A stretch of DNA of 56,341 nucleotides from Actinomycetes bacterium. GTDB lineage: Bacteria; Actinomycetota; Actinomycetes; Mycobacteriales; Mycobacteriaceae. Where the stretch lies: assembly GCA_023404955.1 (NCBI GenBank), contig JAEXZY010000047.1, positions 1-56,341 of the forward strand, given 5' to 3'. The notes beneath the pieces are model-generated. The model made no database searches. It was given only the letters and a program-made list of their open reading frames with translations, and had not been told where the DNA came from. The translations under genes and the position numbers were made by a program. Positions 41,601 through 48,324 of this stretch are shown here, piece by piece (position 1 is the stretch's first letter; each line of letters starts with the position of its first letter).

Positions 41601-41928
41601 CCTCGACGCGATGGGAGTCGTGCCGGCCGATCAGCTGCTGTCGGTGCCTGACGGCACCCGGGTGCTGGTCGCCGGTGCGGTGACTCATCGGCAGCGGCCC
41701 GCAACGGCGCAGGGGGTGACGTTCGTGAACCTCGAGGACGAGACAGGAATGGTCAACGTGTTGTGTATGCCGGCGGTGTGGGCACGGCACCGCAGGCTGG
41801 CCCAGACCGCGGCGGCCCTGGTGGTGCGGGGCATCGTGCAGAACGCCACCGGAGCGGTGACGGTGGTGGCCGACCGGATCGGCCCGCTGAGCCTGCGGGT
41901 GGCGTCCAAATCCCGCGACTTCCGCTGA
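38635..41928 (+). CDS. dnaE2: Error-prone DNA polymerase III alpha subunit DnaE2
   Basis: A 1097-residue C-family polymerase for SOS mutagenesis. A PHP domain starts near 62 (E-L-H-T-H-S-A-Y-S-F-L-D-G-A). The palm carries the catalytic acidic strand P-D-I-D-I-D-I (about 453-459). G-R-G-S-A-A-N-S and F-P-E-S-H-S-L-S-F-A are further family marks, and a C-terminal OB-fold is present. The long clamp- and tau-binding tail of DnaE1 is missing, as in DnaE2. It works with ImuA' and ImuB, encoded about 11 kb upstream here. Start at GTG 38635, where the message should begin. Confidence 0.97.
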   Translation: MGWHNGPPGWGEMERVLTSKPRRAGWPIDEQVGDGGDSPAWSRKRGAYQPPAAPTRPRSSPPYAELHTHSAYSFLDGASTPEELVEEADRLGLRAIALTDHDGLYGVVRFAEAARELDMATVFGAELSLGGGSRTDDPDPPGPHLLVLARGPEGYRRLSRQLAAAHLAGGEKGVLRYDYDALTEAAGGHWQILTGCRKGHVRRALSSGGPDAAAAALADLVDRFGRDRVSVELTHHGHPGDDERNAALAALAPRFGLGVVATTGAHFAEPGRGRLAMAMGAIRARHSMDEAAGYLAPLGGAHLRSGEEMTRMFAHCPEVVSAAAELGEQCAFGLALIAPQLPPFDVPAGHTENSWLRHLVMQGARERYGSPDRSPRAYAQIEHELRIIEQLNFPGYFLVVHDITRFCRENDILSQGRGSAANSAVCYALKVTNVDPVANDLLFERFLSPARDGPPDIDIDIESDLREEAIQYVYRRYGREYAAQVANVITYRGRSAVRDMARALGFSQGQQDAWSKQLSQWGNLADVTHVEGIPEQVIDLAQQISNLPRHMGIHSGGMVICDRPIADVCPVEWARMENRSVLQWDKDDCAAIGLVKFDMLGLGMLSALHYCIDLVAEHKGIDVDLATLDLSEAAVYEMLQRADSVGVFQVESRAQMATLPRLKPRMFYDLVVEVALIRPGPIQGGSVHPYIKRRNGEEEVTYDHPSMESALRKTLGVPLFQEQLMQLAVDCAGFSAAEADQLRRAMGSKRSTEKMRRLRGRFFDGMAEVHGITGDVAQRIYEKLEAFANFGFPESHSLSFASLVFYSSWFKLHHPAAFCAALLRAQPMGFYSPQSLVADARRHGVVVHGPDVNASLAHATLENVGTEVRLGLGSVRHIGDDLAQRLVDERDRGPFTSLLDLTGRVQLTVPQTEALATAGALGCFGITRREGLWAAGAAAAERPDRLPGVGSSSHVPSLPGMSELELTAADVWATGVSPDRYPTEFLRENLDAMGVVPADQLLSVPDGTRVLVAGAVTHRQRPATAQGVTFVNLEDETGMVNVLCMPAVWARHRRLAQTAAALVVRGIVQNATGAVTVVADRIGPLSLRVASKSRDFR

Positions 41929-41931
41929 ATG

Positions 41932-41946
41932 TAGGCTCGGCACATG
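41932..41946 (+). promoter_or_regulatory. Leaderless promoter of the nitroreductase gene
   Basis: TAGGCT (41932-41937), six bases, then ATG at 41944. The -10 box lies only a few bases after the dnaE2 stop codon, so the nitroreductase gene can be expressed separately from dnaE2. Confidence 0.7.
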
Positions 41947-42594
41947 ACATCCGAGACGCTCGATCTTTCTGCCGACGACGTTCTGACCACCACGCGCTCG
42001 GTGCGTAAGCGACTCGACTTCGACAAGCCGGTGCCCCGCGAGGTGCTGATGGAGTGCCTCGACATCGCGCTGCAGGCGCCCACGGGCAGCAACACCCAGG
42101 GCTGGCAGTGGGTTTTCGTCACCGACCCCGAGAAGAAGCTCGCGCTGGCCGAGATCTACCGGACCAACGCCACGCCGTACCTGAACAAGGCCAAGCCCGA
42201 GTTGGGCGACATCCGCGACGAGCAGCGGCCGCGTGTCGAGGATTCCGCCCGCTACCTCAACGACAATCTCGAGAAGTCCCCGGTCATGTTGATCCCGTGC
42301 CTCGAAGGCAAGCCGATGGACACCGTGTCGGGGGCGAGCGCGGGGTTCTGGGGATCGCTGCTGCCCGCCGTCTGGAGTTTCATGCTGGCGCTGCGCTCGC
42401 GGGGGCTCGGCTCGGCCTGGACCACGCTGCACCTTCTCGGCGACGGCGAGCGTCAGGCCGCCGAGCTGCTGGGCATCCCGTTCGACTCCTACAGCCAGGC
42501 CGGCCTGTTCCCGATCGCCTACACCAAGGGCACCGACTTCAAGAAGGCCACGCGACTGCCCGCCGAGCAGCTCACGCACTGGGACACGTGGTGA
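41944..42594 (+). CDS. Nitroreductase family FMN protein, Rv3368c-like
   Basis: A 216-residue FMN-dependent oxidoreductase. R-S-V-R-K-R-L-D-F near 20 and Q-A-P-T-G-S-N-T-Q-G-W-Q-W (about 44-56) are the FMN-binding start of the fold; G-L-G-S-A-W-T-T-L-H is the late motif. It should reduce nitro groups or quinones with NAD(P)H. It corresponds to M. tuberculosis Rv3368c. It converges with the SpoU methylase gene, 14 bases between stops. Confidence 0.92.
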   Translation: MTSETLDLSADDVLTTTRSVRKRLDFDKPVPREVLMECLDIALQAPTGSNTQGWQWVFVTDPEKKLALAEIYRTNATPYLNKAKPELGDIRDEQRPRVEDSARYLNDNLEKSPVMLIPCLEGKPMDTVSGASAGFWGSLLPAVWSFMLALRSRGLGSAWTTLHLLGDGERQAAELLGIPFDSYSQAGLFPIAYTKGTDFKKATRLPAEQLTHWDTW

Positions 42595-42608
42595 GTCAGC
42601 CCCCTGGA

Positions 42609-43073
42609 TCAGACGCTGCCCGCGAAGTCGTGCTGACGCCACGCCTCGTACACGGCGACCGCGGCGGCGTTCGACAGGTTCAGTGATCGGCGACCGTCCA
42701 GCATCGGGATACGCACCCGGGCGGTGACGTGCGGGTCGGCCAGCGTCTCGGCGTCCAGGCCGGTCGGTTCCGGTCCGAACAGCAGCACGTCGCCGGGTTC
42801 GTAGGCGATATCGGCGAACGACTCATCGGCGTGTGCGGTGAACGCGAACACCCGCGCCGGCATCACGGCCGCCCACGCCGACGCCAGGTTCGCATGCACG
42901 GTGACCGACGCCAGGTCGTGATAGTCGAGTCCGGCCCGGCGCAGCTTCGGCTCGGACAGATCGAAACCCAGCGGCTCGACCAGATGCAGCTCGCATCCGG
43001 TGCCCGCCACCATGCGGATCGCGTTGCCGGTATTCGGCGCGATACGCGGCGAGTAGAACATCACCCGAAACAC
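42609..43073 (-). CDS. SpoU/TrmL-type tRNA 2'-O-methyltransferase, Rv3366-like
   Basis: A 154-residue SPOUT methyltransferase. The start F-Y-S-P-R-I-A-P-N-T-G-N-A-I-R (motif 1), L-L-F-G-P-E-P-T-G-L (motif 2) and R-S-L-N-L-S-N-A-A-A-V-A-V-Y-E (motif 3, the knot) are all present. By size and motifs it is closest to TrmL, which methylates the wobble position of some leucine tRNAs. The GTG at 43073 gives M-F-R-V-M-F, as in M. tuberculosis. A 50-codon gene with a strong ribosome site ends 21 bases upstream, so they form an operon. Confidence 0.92.
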   Translation of the reverse strand: MFRVMFYSPRIAPNTGNAIRMVAGTGCELHLVEPLGFDLSEPKLRRAGLDYHDLASVTVHANLASAWAAVMPARVFAFTAHADESFADIAYEPGDVLLFGPEPTGLDAETLADPHVTARVRIPMLDGRRSLNLSNAAAVAVYEAWRQHDFAGSV

Positions 43074-43094
43074 CCTTGGCAGGGTAAACGGATG

Positions 43095-43247
43095 TCAGTC
43101 CAGGCAGGTCTCGTAGCTCGCGATCGAGATCAGACCGGCGAGAGTGTCGATGTCGACCATCTCGCTGCTCATCGCTCGCATCAGGGGTGAGTCACCGATT
43201 TCGGACGCATCGGCGAGCAGGGCCATCTCCACGCCATTGTGGGTCAT
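43095..43247 (-). CDS. Small 50-residue protein of unknown function, upstream of the SpoU methylase
   Basis: The frame from the ATG at 43247 to the TGA at 43095 encodes 50 residues: M-T-H-N-G-V-E-M-A-L-L at the start, G-D-S-P-L-M-R-A-M-S-S-E-M in the middle, S-Y-E-T-C-L-D at the end. GGAGGAG lies six bases before the ATG, the best ribosome site in this region, which argues that it is translated. It is acidic, with one Cys three residues from the end and no membrane segment. I recognise no family. A single C-terminal Cys could be modified or form a disulfide; that is only a possibility. Confidence 0.6.
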   Translation of the reverse strand: MTHNGVEMALLADASEIGDSPLMRAMSSEMVDIDTLAGLISIASYETCLD

Positions 43248-43489
43248 TGCACTCCTCCAAAAGGGGTCACCATCGATTGTGCCTGCATTTCAGCGGTGCT
43301 TCACCCTCTGACACGCAACGGGTCTGAAACGAAATCGCAACGCCCGCAACGGTCTCTGTGCGATGTCCTTTGCTGTTTCTGCAGCCTCGCGTCGAGCTCT
43401 GGCGACCCGATCACCGGGCTGGCATACTCAGCGCATTCGCCAGGCGCTTCACGCCCGCCCGTCCAGGGCGCCATCAGCCAGGATGCTTC

Positions 43490-45847
43490 ATGAACCACGC
43501 TCGATCCCCGATCAAGCGGCCGCCGCGGTGGGCGCTGTCCAACTGGCCGGTCCGCGTCAAGGTCGTGGCCATCGTGGTCGTGCCGCTGCTCCTGGCCGGC
43601 GTGTTCGGCGGACTGCGCATCCACTCCGCGACGTCGGCCGCCCAGACGTTGCGGGTCTCCGCCGCGCGGGCGGACATGGTGCCCGCGGTGGGGCAGTATC
43701 TGGCCGCTGTGGAAGCGGTGCTGGTGAGCGCCACGGACGGCGGTGACGTACCCGCGAGTGTCTCCGCCTTCGAGTCACGGGCCGCCGACCTTCAGCGCCA
43801 ACTGAACTCCACCGACGTCGACGACCCGGTGCGCCTGGCGACGAACACGCTGCTCGACTTCGGGCGGGATCTGGTCGGCAAGAGCACCTCGGGCGGCAAC
43901 GATCTGCGTTCCCGCGTCATGACGTACGCCCCTCTGCTGATCACCGCCGAAACCGCGATCACGGGTCTGGTGGCCGGCGACGACGAGGCGGTCCGCACAG
44001 CGGGGGAGGCACTTGCGAGGGCAGTCGGTGCCCGCGGTCAGATGACGATGCAGCAGTTGCTCGTCGACCGCGGCGCAGATTTGCCCGAGCCCGAACTGCG
44101 CTCGTCGATGATCACGCTCGCCGGCACCGAACCGTCGACCGTTTCTGCGATGGGCGCCTACCTCGGGGGCTCGACCGATGCCGCGGCGTCGCTGAGGTCG
44201 GAGATGGTCACACGGATGTCGCTGCTGTCGGACCCGGGTGTGGTGCTGCCGAACAATCCCGATCTGCTGGCGTCGCAGCGCGTCACCCGCGGCATCGCCG
44301 ACGGCGTCATCACCGATACGTCGCGCTTCATCCCGGCAACCGTCAACGACCAAGCCGCGGCCGCCCGGACCGCGGCCTGGCGCGACGCCGCAATCGTCGG
44401 CGCGGCGATCCTCGTCGCGCTTGTTCTGGTCACGCTCGTCGCGCGCAGTCTGGTGCGGCCGCTGCGCACCCTGCGTGACAGTGCACTGAAGGTGGCGCAC
44501 GAGGACTTGGCCCGGGAGGTCGAGCAGGCCCGCATCGACGGCAAGACGCCCACGGTCGCGCCGCTCGCGGTGCCGACGTCGGAGGAGATCGGCCAGGTCG
44601 CGCACGCCGTCGACGAGCTGCACGAGCAGGCGGTCGTCCTCGCGGCCGAGCAGGCGCGGCTGCAGATGCAGGTATCCGACATGTTCGAGACGCTGTCGAG
44701 GCGCAACCGGTCGCTGGTGGATCAGCAGCTGGCCCTGATCGACCGGCTGGAGAGCGACGAGGAAGACGCCGACCGACTGCAGAGCCTGTTCCGCCTCGAT
44801 CACCTCGCGGCACGCATGCGCCGCAACGGGGCCAACCTGATGGTGCTGGCCGGTGCCCGGCCCCCACGCGAGAACGCCGAGCCTGTCGCCGTGGTCGCGG
44901 TCGTCCAGGCGGCCGCGTCCGAGGTCGAGGACTATCACCGAGTCAGCGCCGAGGGTCTGCCCGACAGCGCGGTGACCGCGGCCGTGGCCGGTGACCTGGT
45001 GCATCTGCTGGCCGAGCTCCTCGACAACGCGCTGCGGTACTCACCGCCGGCGGCTCCGGTTCGTGTCTCGGCCGTGCACACCGGCAACGGCGGCCTGGTG
45101 CTCGAGATCGCCGACGCAGGCCTGGGGATGAGCGAATCCGATCTGCGGGTCGCCAACACGCGGCTGCAATCCGGCGGGGAGGTCAACCCGTACACCGCCC
45201 GGCACATGGGCTTGTTCGTGGCGGGCCGGCTCGCCGGCCAGCACGGTCTGGTCGTGCGACTGCGCAGCACCGTCGCCGGGCGGCCGTCGTCGGGCACCAC
45301 CGCCGGGGTCTACGTGCCGGCCGAACTGCTGGCAACGCCCGCCCCGATTCCGGCACCCGAGCCGGCACCCGAGCCGGCACCCGCGCCGACACCGGCTCCG
45401 GCCCCAGCACTGGCCCCGCCGCCGACACCCGCCCCTGCTCACGAGCCCGAACCCGTGCCCGCCCGCGCGCGGCACGCCCGGGACGACTCCGATGACGACA
45501 CGATCTATCAGACGATGCTCTCGGAGTGGCTCGTCGACCCGCACGAGCTGTCCCACAGCACCGACCTGAACTGGCAGACCGTGTGGGATCAGGGCTGGTC
45601 GGCCGCGGCCGCGGCGCAGGCCGCACCCGTACAGGAGCGCACCGCCGAGGGCCTGCCGATTCGACGTCCCGGTGCCCGGCTCGTTCCCGGCGCCGCCCAG
45701 CACGCCGACGGGGGAGACGGCGACCGCGTCGTCCGGGATGGAGTCCGCGATCCCGAGGCGGTGCGTGCCGGCATCGTCAACCACTTCGGTGGGGTGGCCG
45801 CGGGACGGCGGCACGCCCGCCACGAAAGGGTGGACACCGGTGAGTGA
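43490..45847 (+). CDS. Membrane sensor histidine-kinase-like protein of the mfp conservon, Rv3365c-like
   Basis: A 785-residue protein. Membrane segment 1 is at about 24-42, an extracytoplasmic nitrate/nitrite-sensor-like helical domain at about 43-298, and segment 2 at about 300-320. A HAMP region and coiled coil follow, then an atypical DHp helix (L-D-H-L-A-A-R-M-R-R-N near 440) and a HATPase domain (L-L-D-N-A-L-R-Y-S near 508, A-D-A-G-L-G-M near 541). A Pro-Ala-Glu tail (about 614-665) leads to a C-terminal part that may hold a partner. In actinobacterial conservons this kinase acts with a roadblock protein, a DUF742 protein and a small GTPase, which follow here. The start is the ATG at 43490; the frame is open farther upstream without coding signs. 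Confidence 0.88.
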   Translation: MNHARSPIKRPPRWALSNWPVRVKVVAIVVVPLLLAGVFGGLRIHSATSAAQTLRVSAARADMVPAVGQYLAAVEAVLVSATDGGDVPASVSAFESRAADLQRQLNSTDVDDPVRLATNTLLDFGRDLVGKSTSGGNDLRSRVMTYAPLLITAETAITGLVAGDDEAVRTAGEALARAVGARGQMTMQQLLVDRGADLPEPELRSSMITLAGTEPSTVSAMGAYLGGSTDAAASLRSEMVTRMSLLSDPGVVLPNNPDLLASQRVTRGIADGVITDTSRFIPATVNDQAAAARTAAWRDAAIVGAAILVALVLVTLVARSLVRPLRTLRDSALKVAHEDLAREVEQARIDGKTPTVAPLAVPTSEEIGQVAHAVDELHEQAVVLAAEQARLQMQVSDMFETLSRRNRSLVDQQLALIDRLESDEEDADRLQSLFRLDHLAARMRRNGANLMVLAGARPPRENAEPVAVVAVVQAAASEVEDYHRVSAEGLPDSAVTAAVAGDLVHLLAELLDNALRYSPPAAPVRVSAVHTGNGGLVLEIADAGLGMSESDLRVANTRLQSGGEVNPYTARHMGLFVAGRLAGQHGLVVRLRSTVAGRPSSGTTAGVYVPAELLATPAPIPAPEPAPEPAPAPTPAPAPALAPPPTPAPAHEPEPVPARARHARDDSDDDTIYQTMLSEWLVDPHELSHSTDLNWQTVWDQGWSAAAAAQAAPVQERTAEGLPIRRPGARLVPGAAQHADGGDGDRVVRDGVRDPEAVRAGIVNHFGGVAAGRRHARHERVDTGE

Positions 45848-46232
45848 GTCGCTCGACTGGCTGGTCTCCCGGTTCGCCCGGGAGACACCGGGGGTTTCGC
45901 ACGCGATCCTCGTCTCGGCCGACGGCCTGCTGACCGCGGCCAGTGAGCACATGCCGGCCGAGCGGGCCGATCAGATGGCCGCCGTGGCCTCCGGGCTGGC
46001 CAGCCTGTCGGCGGGCGCCGCGCAGTTGTTCGACGGCGGGTACGTGCTGCAGTCGGTCGTCGAGATGGAGAACGGTTACCTGCTGCTGATGCGGGTGGGT
46101 GACGGCTCCAACCTCGCAACGTTGGCTGCGCGCGGCAGCGACATCGGTCAGATCGGTTACGAGATGGCCATTCTCGTCGAGCGGGTGGGCGCCGCCGTCA
46201 TGTCGCCGCGGCGTGACCCGTTGCGCTCGTGA
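45840..46232 (+). CDS. Roadblock/LC7 domain protein, Rv3364c-like
   Basis: A 130-residue roadblock/LC7 protein (L-D-W-L-V-S-R-F, then A-I-L-V-S-A-D-G-L-L near 25, and G-S-N-L-A-T-L-A near 90), the kind that binds and regulates small GTPases. It is the second conservon component. The GTG at 45840 overlaps the kinase gene by eight bases, with AAAGGGTGG before it. M. tuberculosis Rv3364c is the equivalent; a host-targeting role has also been reported for that protein. Confidence 0.92.
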   Translation: MSESLDWLVSRFARETPGVSHAILVSADGLLTAASEHMPAERADQMAAVASGLASLSAGAAQLFDGGYVLQSVVEMENGYLLLMRVGDGSNLATLAARGSDIGQIGYEMAILVERVGAAVMSPRRDPLRS

Positions 46233-46239
46233 GTCGCCG

Positions 46240-46596
46240 ATGACCGATGACCCGGGCCCCCGCCTCGTCCGCCCCTACACGCTGACCGCAGGCCGCACCG
46301 ACGCGCGAATCGATCTTCCGTGGGAGGCGCCCGTGGAGCCTGTGACGCCGCCGCGGCCGTGGGACTGGCCCAGCGCCGATGTGCGCGCGCAGATCATGGC
46401 GGTGTGCGCCGGGCGGCCGTCGGTCGCCGAGATCGCTGCGCGTCTGCGTCTGCCTCTCGGCGTGGCGCGCGTCGTGGTGGGCGATCTGGTGGTGCAGGGT
46501 TATGTCATCGTGCACGACACGATGTCCGCGACGACGACCACCGACGAGCGACGGGACCTGATCGGAAGGACGCTGCGTGGCCTCCGCGCCCTCTAG
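46240..46596 (+). CDS. DUF742 protein, Rv3363c-like
   Basis: A 118-residue DUF742 protein, the third conservon component. The N-terminal R-L-V-R-P-Y-T-L-T-A-G-R-T motif is the family signature; a winged-helix-like region follows (V-A-E-I-A-A-R-L-R-L-P-L-G-V-A-R-V-V). Its stop lies inside the start of the next gene (20-base overlap). It probably links the roadblock protein and GTPase to the kinase; its biochemical function is unknown. Confidence 0.9.
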   Translation: MTDDPGPRLVRPYTLTAGRTDARIDLPWEAPVEPVTPPRPWDWPSADVRAQIMAVCAGRPSVAEIAARLRLPLGVARVVVGDLVVQGYVIVHDTMSATTTTDERRDLIGRTLRGLRAL

Positions 46597-47161
46597 GCCC
46601 GAGCACCCCAGGGCCGCCTCGACGAAGATCGTCGTCTCCGGCGGGTTCGGTGCAGGCAAGACCACGTTCGTCGGTGCGGTGTCGGAGATCGTGCCGCTAC
46701 GTACGGAAGCGCTGTTGACCGACGCCTCCGCAGGCGTCGACGAACTCGCCGGGTTACCGGACAAGACCACGACGACGGTGGCGATGGATTTCGGTCGCAT
46801 CAGCCTGAGCGATGATCTGGTGCTGTACCTGTTCGGCACGCCCGGGCAGCGCCGGTTCTGGTTCATGTGGGACGACCTGATCCGCGGCGCGATCGGCGCG
46901 ATCATCCTGGTCGACGTCCGTCGACTGGAGGACAGTTTCGCCGCGGTCGACTTCTTCGAAGCGCGCGATCTGCCATTCCTGGTGGCGGTCAACGAGTTCG
47001 ACGGGGCGCCGCGCCACCCTCTGCCGGCGGTGCGGACCGCACTGGCGCTGCCCGAGCACGTCCCGCTGATCACCGTGGACGCGCGCGACCGCGAGTCGAC
47101 GAAGGCGGCGCTGATCGCGGTGGCCGAGTACGCGCTGAGCCGCCTGGCGCCCGCCGGCTGA
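46577..47161 (+). CDS. mfpB: Small GTPase of the mfp operon (MfpB / Rv3362c-like)
   Basis: A 194-residue GTP-binding protein. The P-loop is G-G-F-G-A-G-K-T-T (about 22-30), the G3 motif is F-G-T-P-G-Q (about 86-91) in place of D-x-x-G, and the base-recognition loop is N-E-F-D, a change from N-K-x-D. This is the MglA-like conservon GTPase. In mycobacteria this protein (MfpB) has been reported to modulate MfpA in quinolone resistance. GTG start with GGAAGGAC before it; mfpA begins five bases after its stop. Confidence 0.9.
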   Translation: MASAPSRPEHPRAASTKIVVSGGFGAGKTTFVGAVSEIVPLRTEALLTDASAGVDELAGLPDKTTTTVAMDFGRISLSDDLVLYLFGTPGQRRFWFMWDDLIRGAIGAIILVDVRRLEDSFAAVDFFEARDLPFLVAVNEFDGAPRHPLPAVRTALALPEHVPLITVDARDRESTKAALIAVAEYALSRLAPAG

Positions 47162-47166
47162 CCACG

Positions 47167-47718
47167 ATGGACGATCAGATCGACCGCGAGTTCGCCGACG
47201 TGGACTTCCGCGACGAAGACTTCAGCCGGTTATGCACGGAGCGGGTCGTCTTCGACGGCTGTGACTTCTCCGGGGTGGACATGTCGGAATCCGAGCACGT
47301 TGGTTCAGCGTTCCGTAACTGCACGTTTCGTCGTACCTCGTTGTGGCACAGTGTTTTTCGACACTGTAGCTTTCTGGGGTCGACGTTCCTCGAGTGTCGC
47401 CTGCGGCCGGTGACGATGGTCGAATGCGACTTCACGCTCGCGGTCCTCGGCGGAGCGGACCTCCGTACCGTCGACCTGTCGGACTGCCGCCTGCGTGAGG
47501 CTGGCCTGGTCGGCGCCGATCTGCGCCGCGCCGTGCTGGCCCGCGCCGACCTCACCGGAGCCCGGGTGCAGGGCACCCGCCTGGACGACGCGGATCTGCG
47601 CGGAGCGCGCGCCGACCCGACGCTGTGGACGACGGCATCGCTGCGCGGCGCCAAGATCGACATCGAACAGGCGCTCGCCTTCGCCGCCGCACACGGTCTC
47701 GACATCCACGGCGGCTGA
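47167..47718 (+). CDS. mfpA: Pentapeptide-repeat DNA mimic MfpA
   Basis: A 183-residue right-handed beta-helix made of pentapeptide repeats (A-[DN]-L-x-x type; for example C-D-F-S-G, A-D-L-R-T, A-D-L-T-G, A-D-L-R-G). MfpA mimics B-form DNA in shape and charge, binds DNA gyrase and lowers fluoroquinolone susceptibility. The length equals that recalled for M. tuberculosis MfpA (Rv3361c). The repeats begin near residue 10 and run to about 165. A C-terminal helix region (I-E-Q-A-L-A-F-A-A-A-H-G-L) follows. It ends the five-gene conservon operon. Confidence 0.95.
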   Translation: MDDQIDREFADVDFRDEDFSRLCTERVVFDGCDFSGVDMSESEHVGSAFRNCTFRRTSLWHSVFRHCSFLGSTFLECRLRPVTMVECDFTLAVLGGADLRTVDLSDCRLREAGLVGADLRRAVLARADLTGARVQGTRLDDADLRGARADPTLWTTASLRGAKIDIEQALAFAAAHGLDIHGG

Positions 47719-47723
47719 TCGCC

Positions 47724-47768
47724 GCAGGTACAGCTGAAGTCGCAGGTACAGCTGAAGTCGCAGGTACA
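47724..47768. repeat. Tandem 18-bp repeat (2.5 copies) between mfpA and nsrR
   Basis: GCAGGTACAGCTGAAGTC occurs at 47724-47741 and 47742-47759 without a change, followed by a partial copy (GCAGGTACA) at 47760-47768. It starts six bases after the mfpA stop codon. The copies are exact, so the expansion is recent or under selection. It could be a binding site array or a simple slippage product. Confidence 0.85.
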
Positions 47769-47812
47769 AAATCTGCACGTCGCGGGGTGTTTGACCGCAC
47801 AACCGAAAAAGT

Positions 47813-47840
47813 CGCATTCCCCATGCGCAATTAATAGCGT
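47813..47840 (+). promoter_or_regulatory. nsrR-hmp promoter with a CGCAT/ATGCG dyad
   Basis: CGCAT-TCCCC-ATGCG (47813-47827) is a dyad, and the flanking AAA/TTA extend it loosely. TAGCGT (47835-47840), seven bases, then ATG at 47848 gives a leaderless promoter. The dyad overlaps the region just before the -10, a good place for NsrR to repress its own gene and hmp. Confidence 0.55.
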
Positions 47841-47847
47841 CACAGAC

Positions 47848-48324
47848 ATGCAGCTCACCCGGTTCACCGATCTCGGCCTACGGGCCCTGATGCTGCTCGC
47901 CGCGGGCGAAGCCGACGGGCGGCGGGTGACCACCCGCACCATCGCGTCCGGCGCGAACGCCTCCGAGCACCACATCGCCAAGGCCGTCTCCCGGCTCTCC
48001 GAGTTGGGCATGGTCACCGCGCGCCGCGGCCGGGTCGGCGGTCTGACACTGACCGAGCAGGGCCGTACCGCCTCGATCGGTCTCCTGGTGCGCGAACTCG
48101 AAGGCGATCGCGAAGTGATCGAGTGCGGCGGTGACAGTCCGTGTCCGCTGATCCCCGCGTGCCGCCTGCGCCGCGCGCTCGCCGACGCCAAAGAGGCGTT
48201 CTACGCCGAACTCGACCGCTACACCGTCACCGACCTGGCACGCACCACCGTGCCTCTGTTGCTGGGGTCACCGCAGCTCCCCCCGAATGTCAGAACAGAC
48301 ACCACCACCGAAAGGAACTCCTGA
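47848..48324 (+). CDS. nsrR: NO-sensing Rrf2 family repressor NsrR
   Basis: A 158-residue Rrf2-type winged-helix regulator holding an iron-sulfur cluster. The three cluster Cys are at 93, 99 and 105 (C-G-G-D-S-P-C-P-L-I-P-A-C), and Asp8 is present; these are the ligand positions known for Streptomyces coelicolor NsrR. Nitric oxide destroys the cluster and lifts repression. The flavohemoprotein gene follows with a one-base overlap (TGATG), a classic NsrR target. The ATG at 47848 is beside the predicted transcription start. Confidence 0.94.
   Translation: MQLTRFTDLGLRALMLLAAGEADGRRVTTRTIASGANASEHHIAKAVSRLSELGMVTARRGRVGGLTLTEQGRTASIGLLVRELEGDREVIECGGDSPCPLIPACRLRRALADAKEAFYAELDRYTVTDLARTTVPLLLGSPQLPPNVRTDTTTERNS

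Noticed and set aside
39976..42642. 888-codon open frame antisense to dnaE2 and the nitroreductase gene
   Set aside because: Composition is typical of a shadow frame (His/Arg/Gly/Gln-rich), and it covers two well-supported genes.
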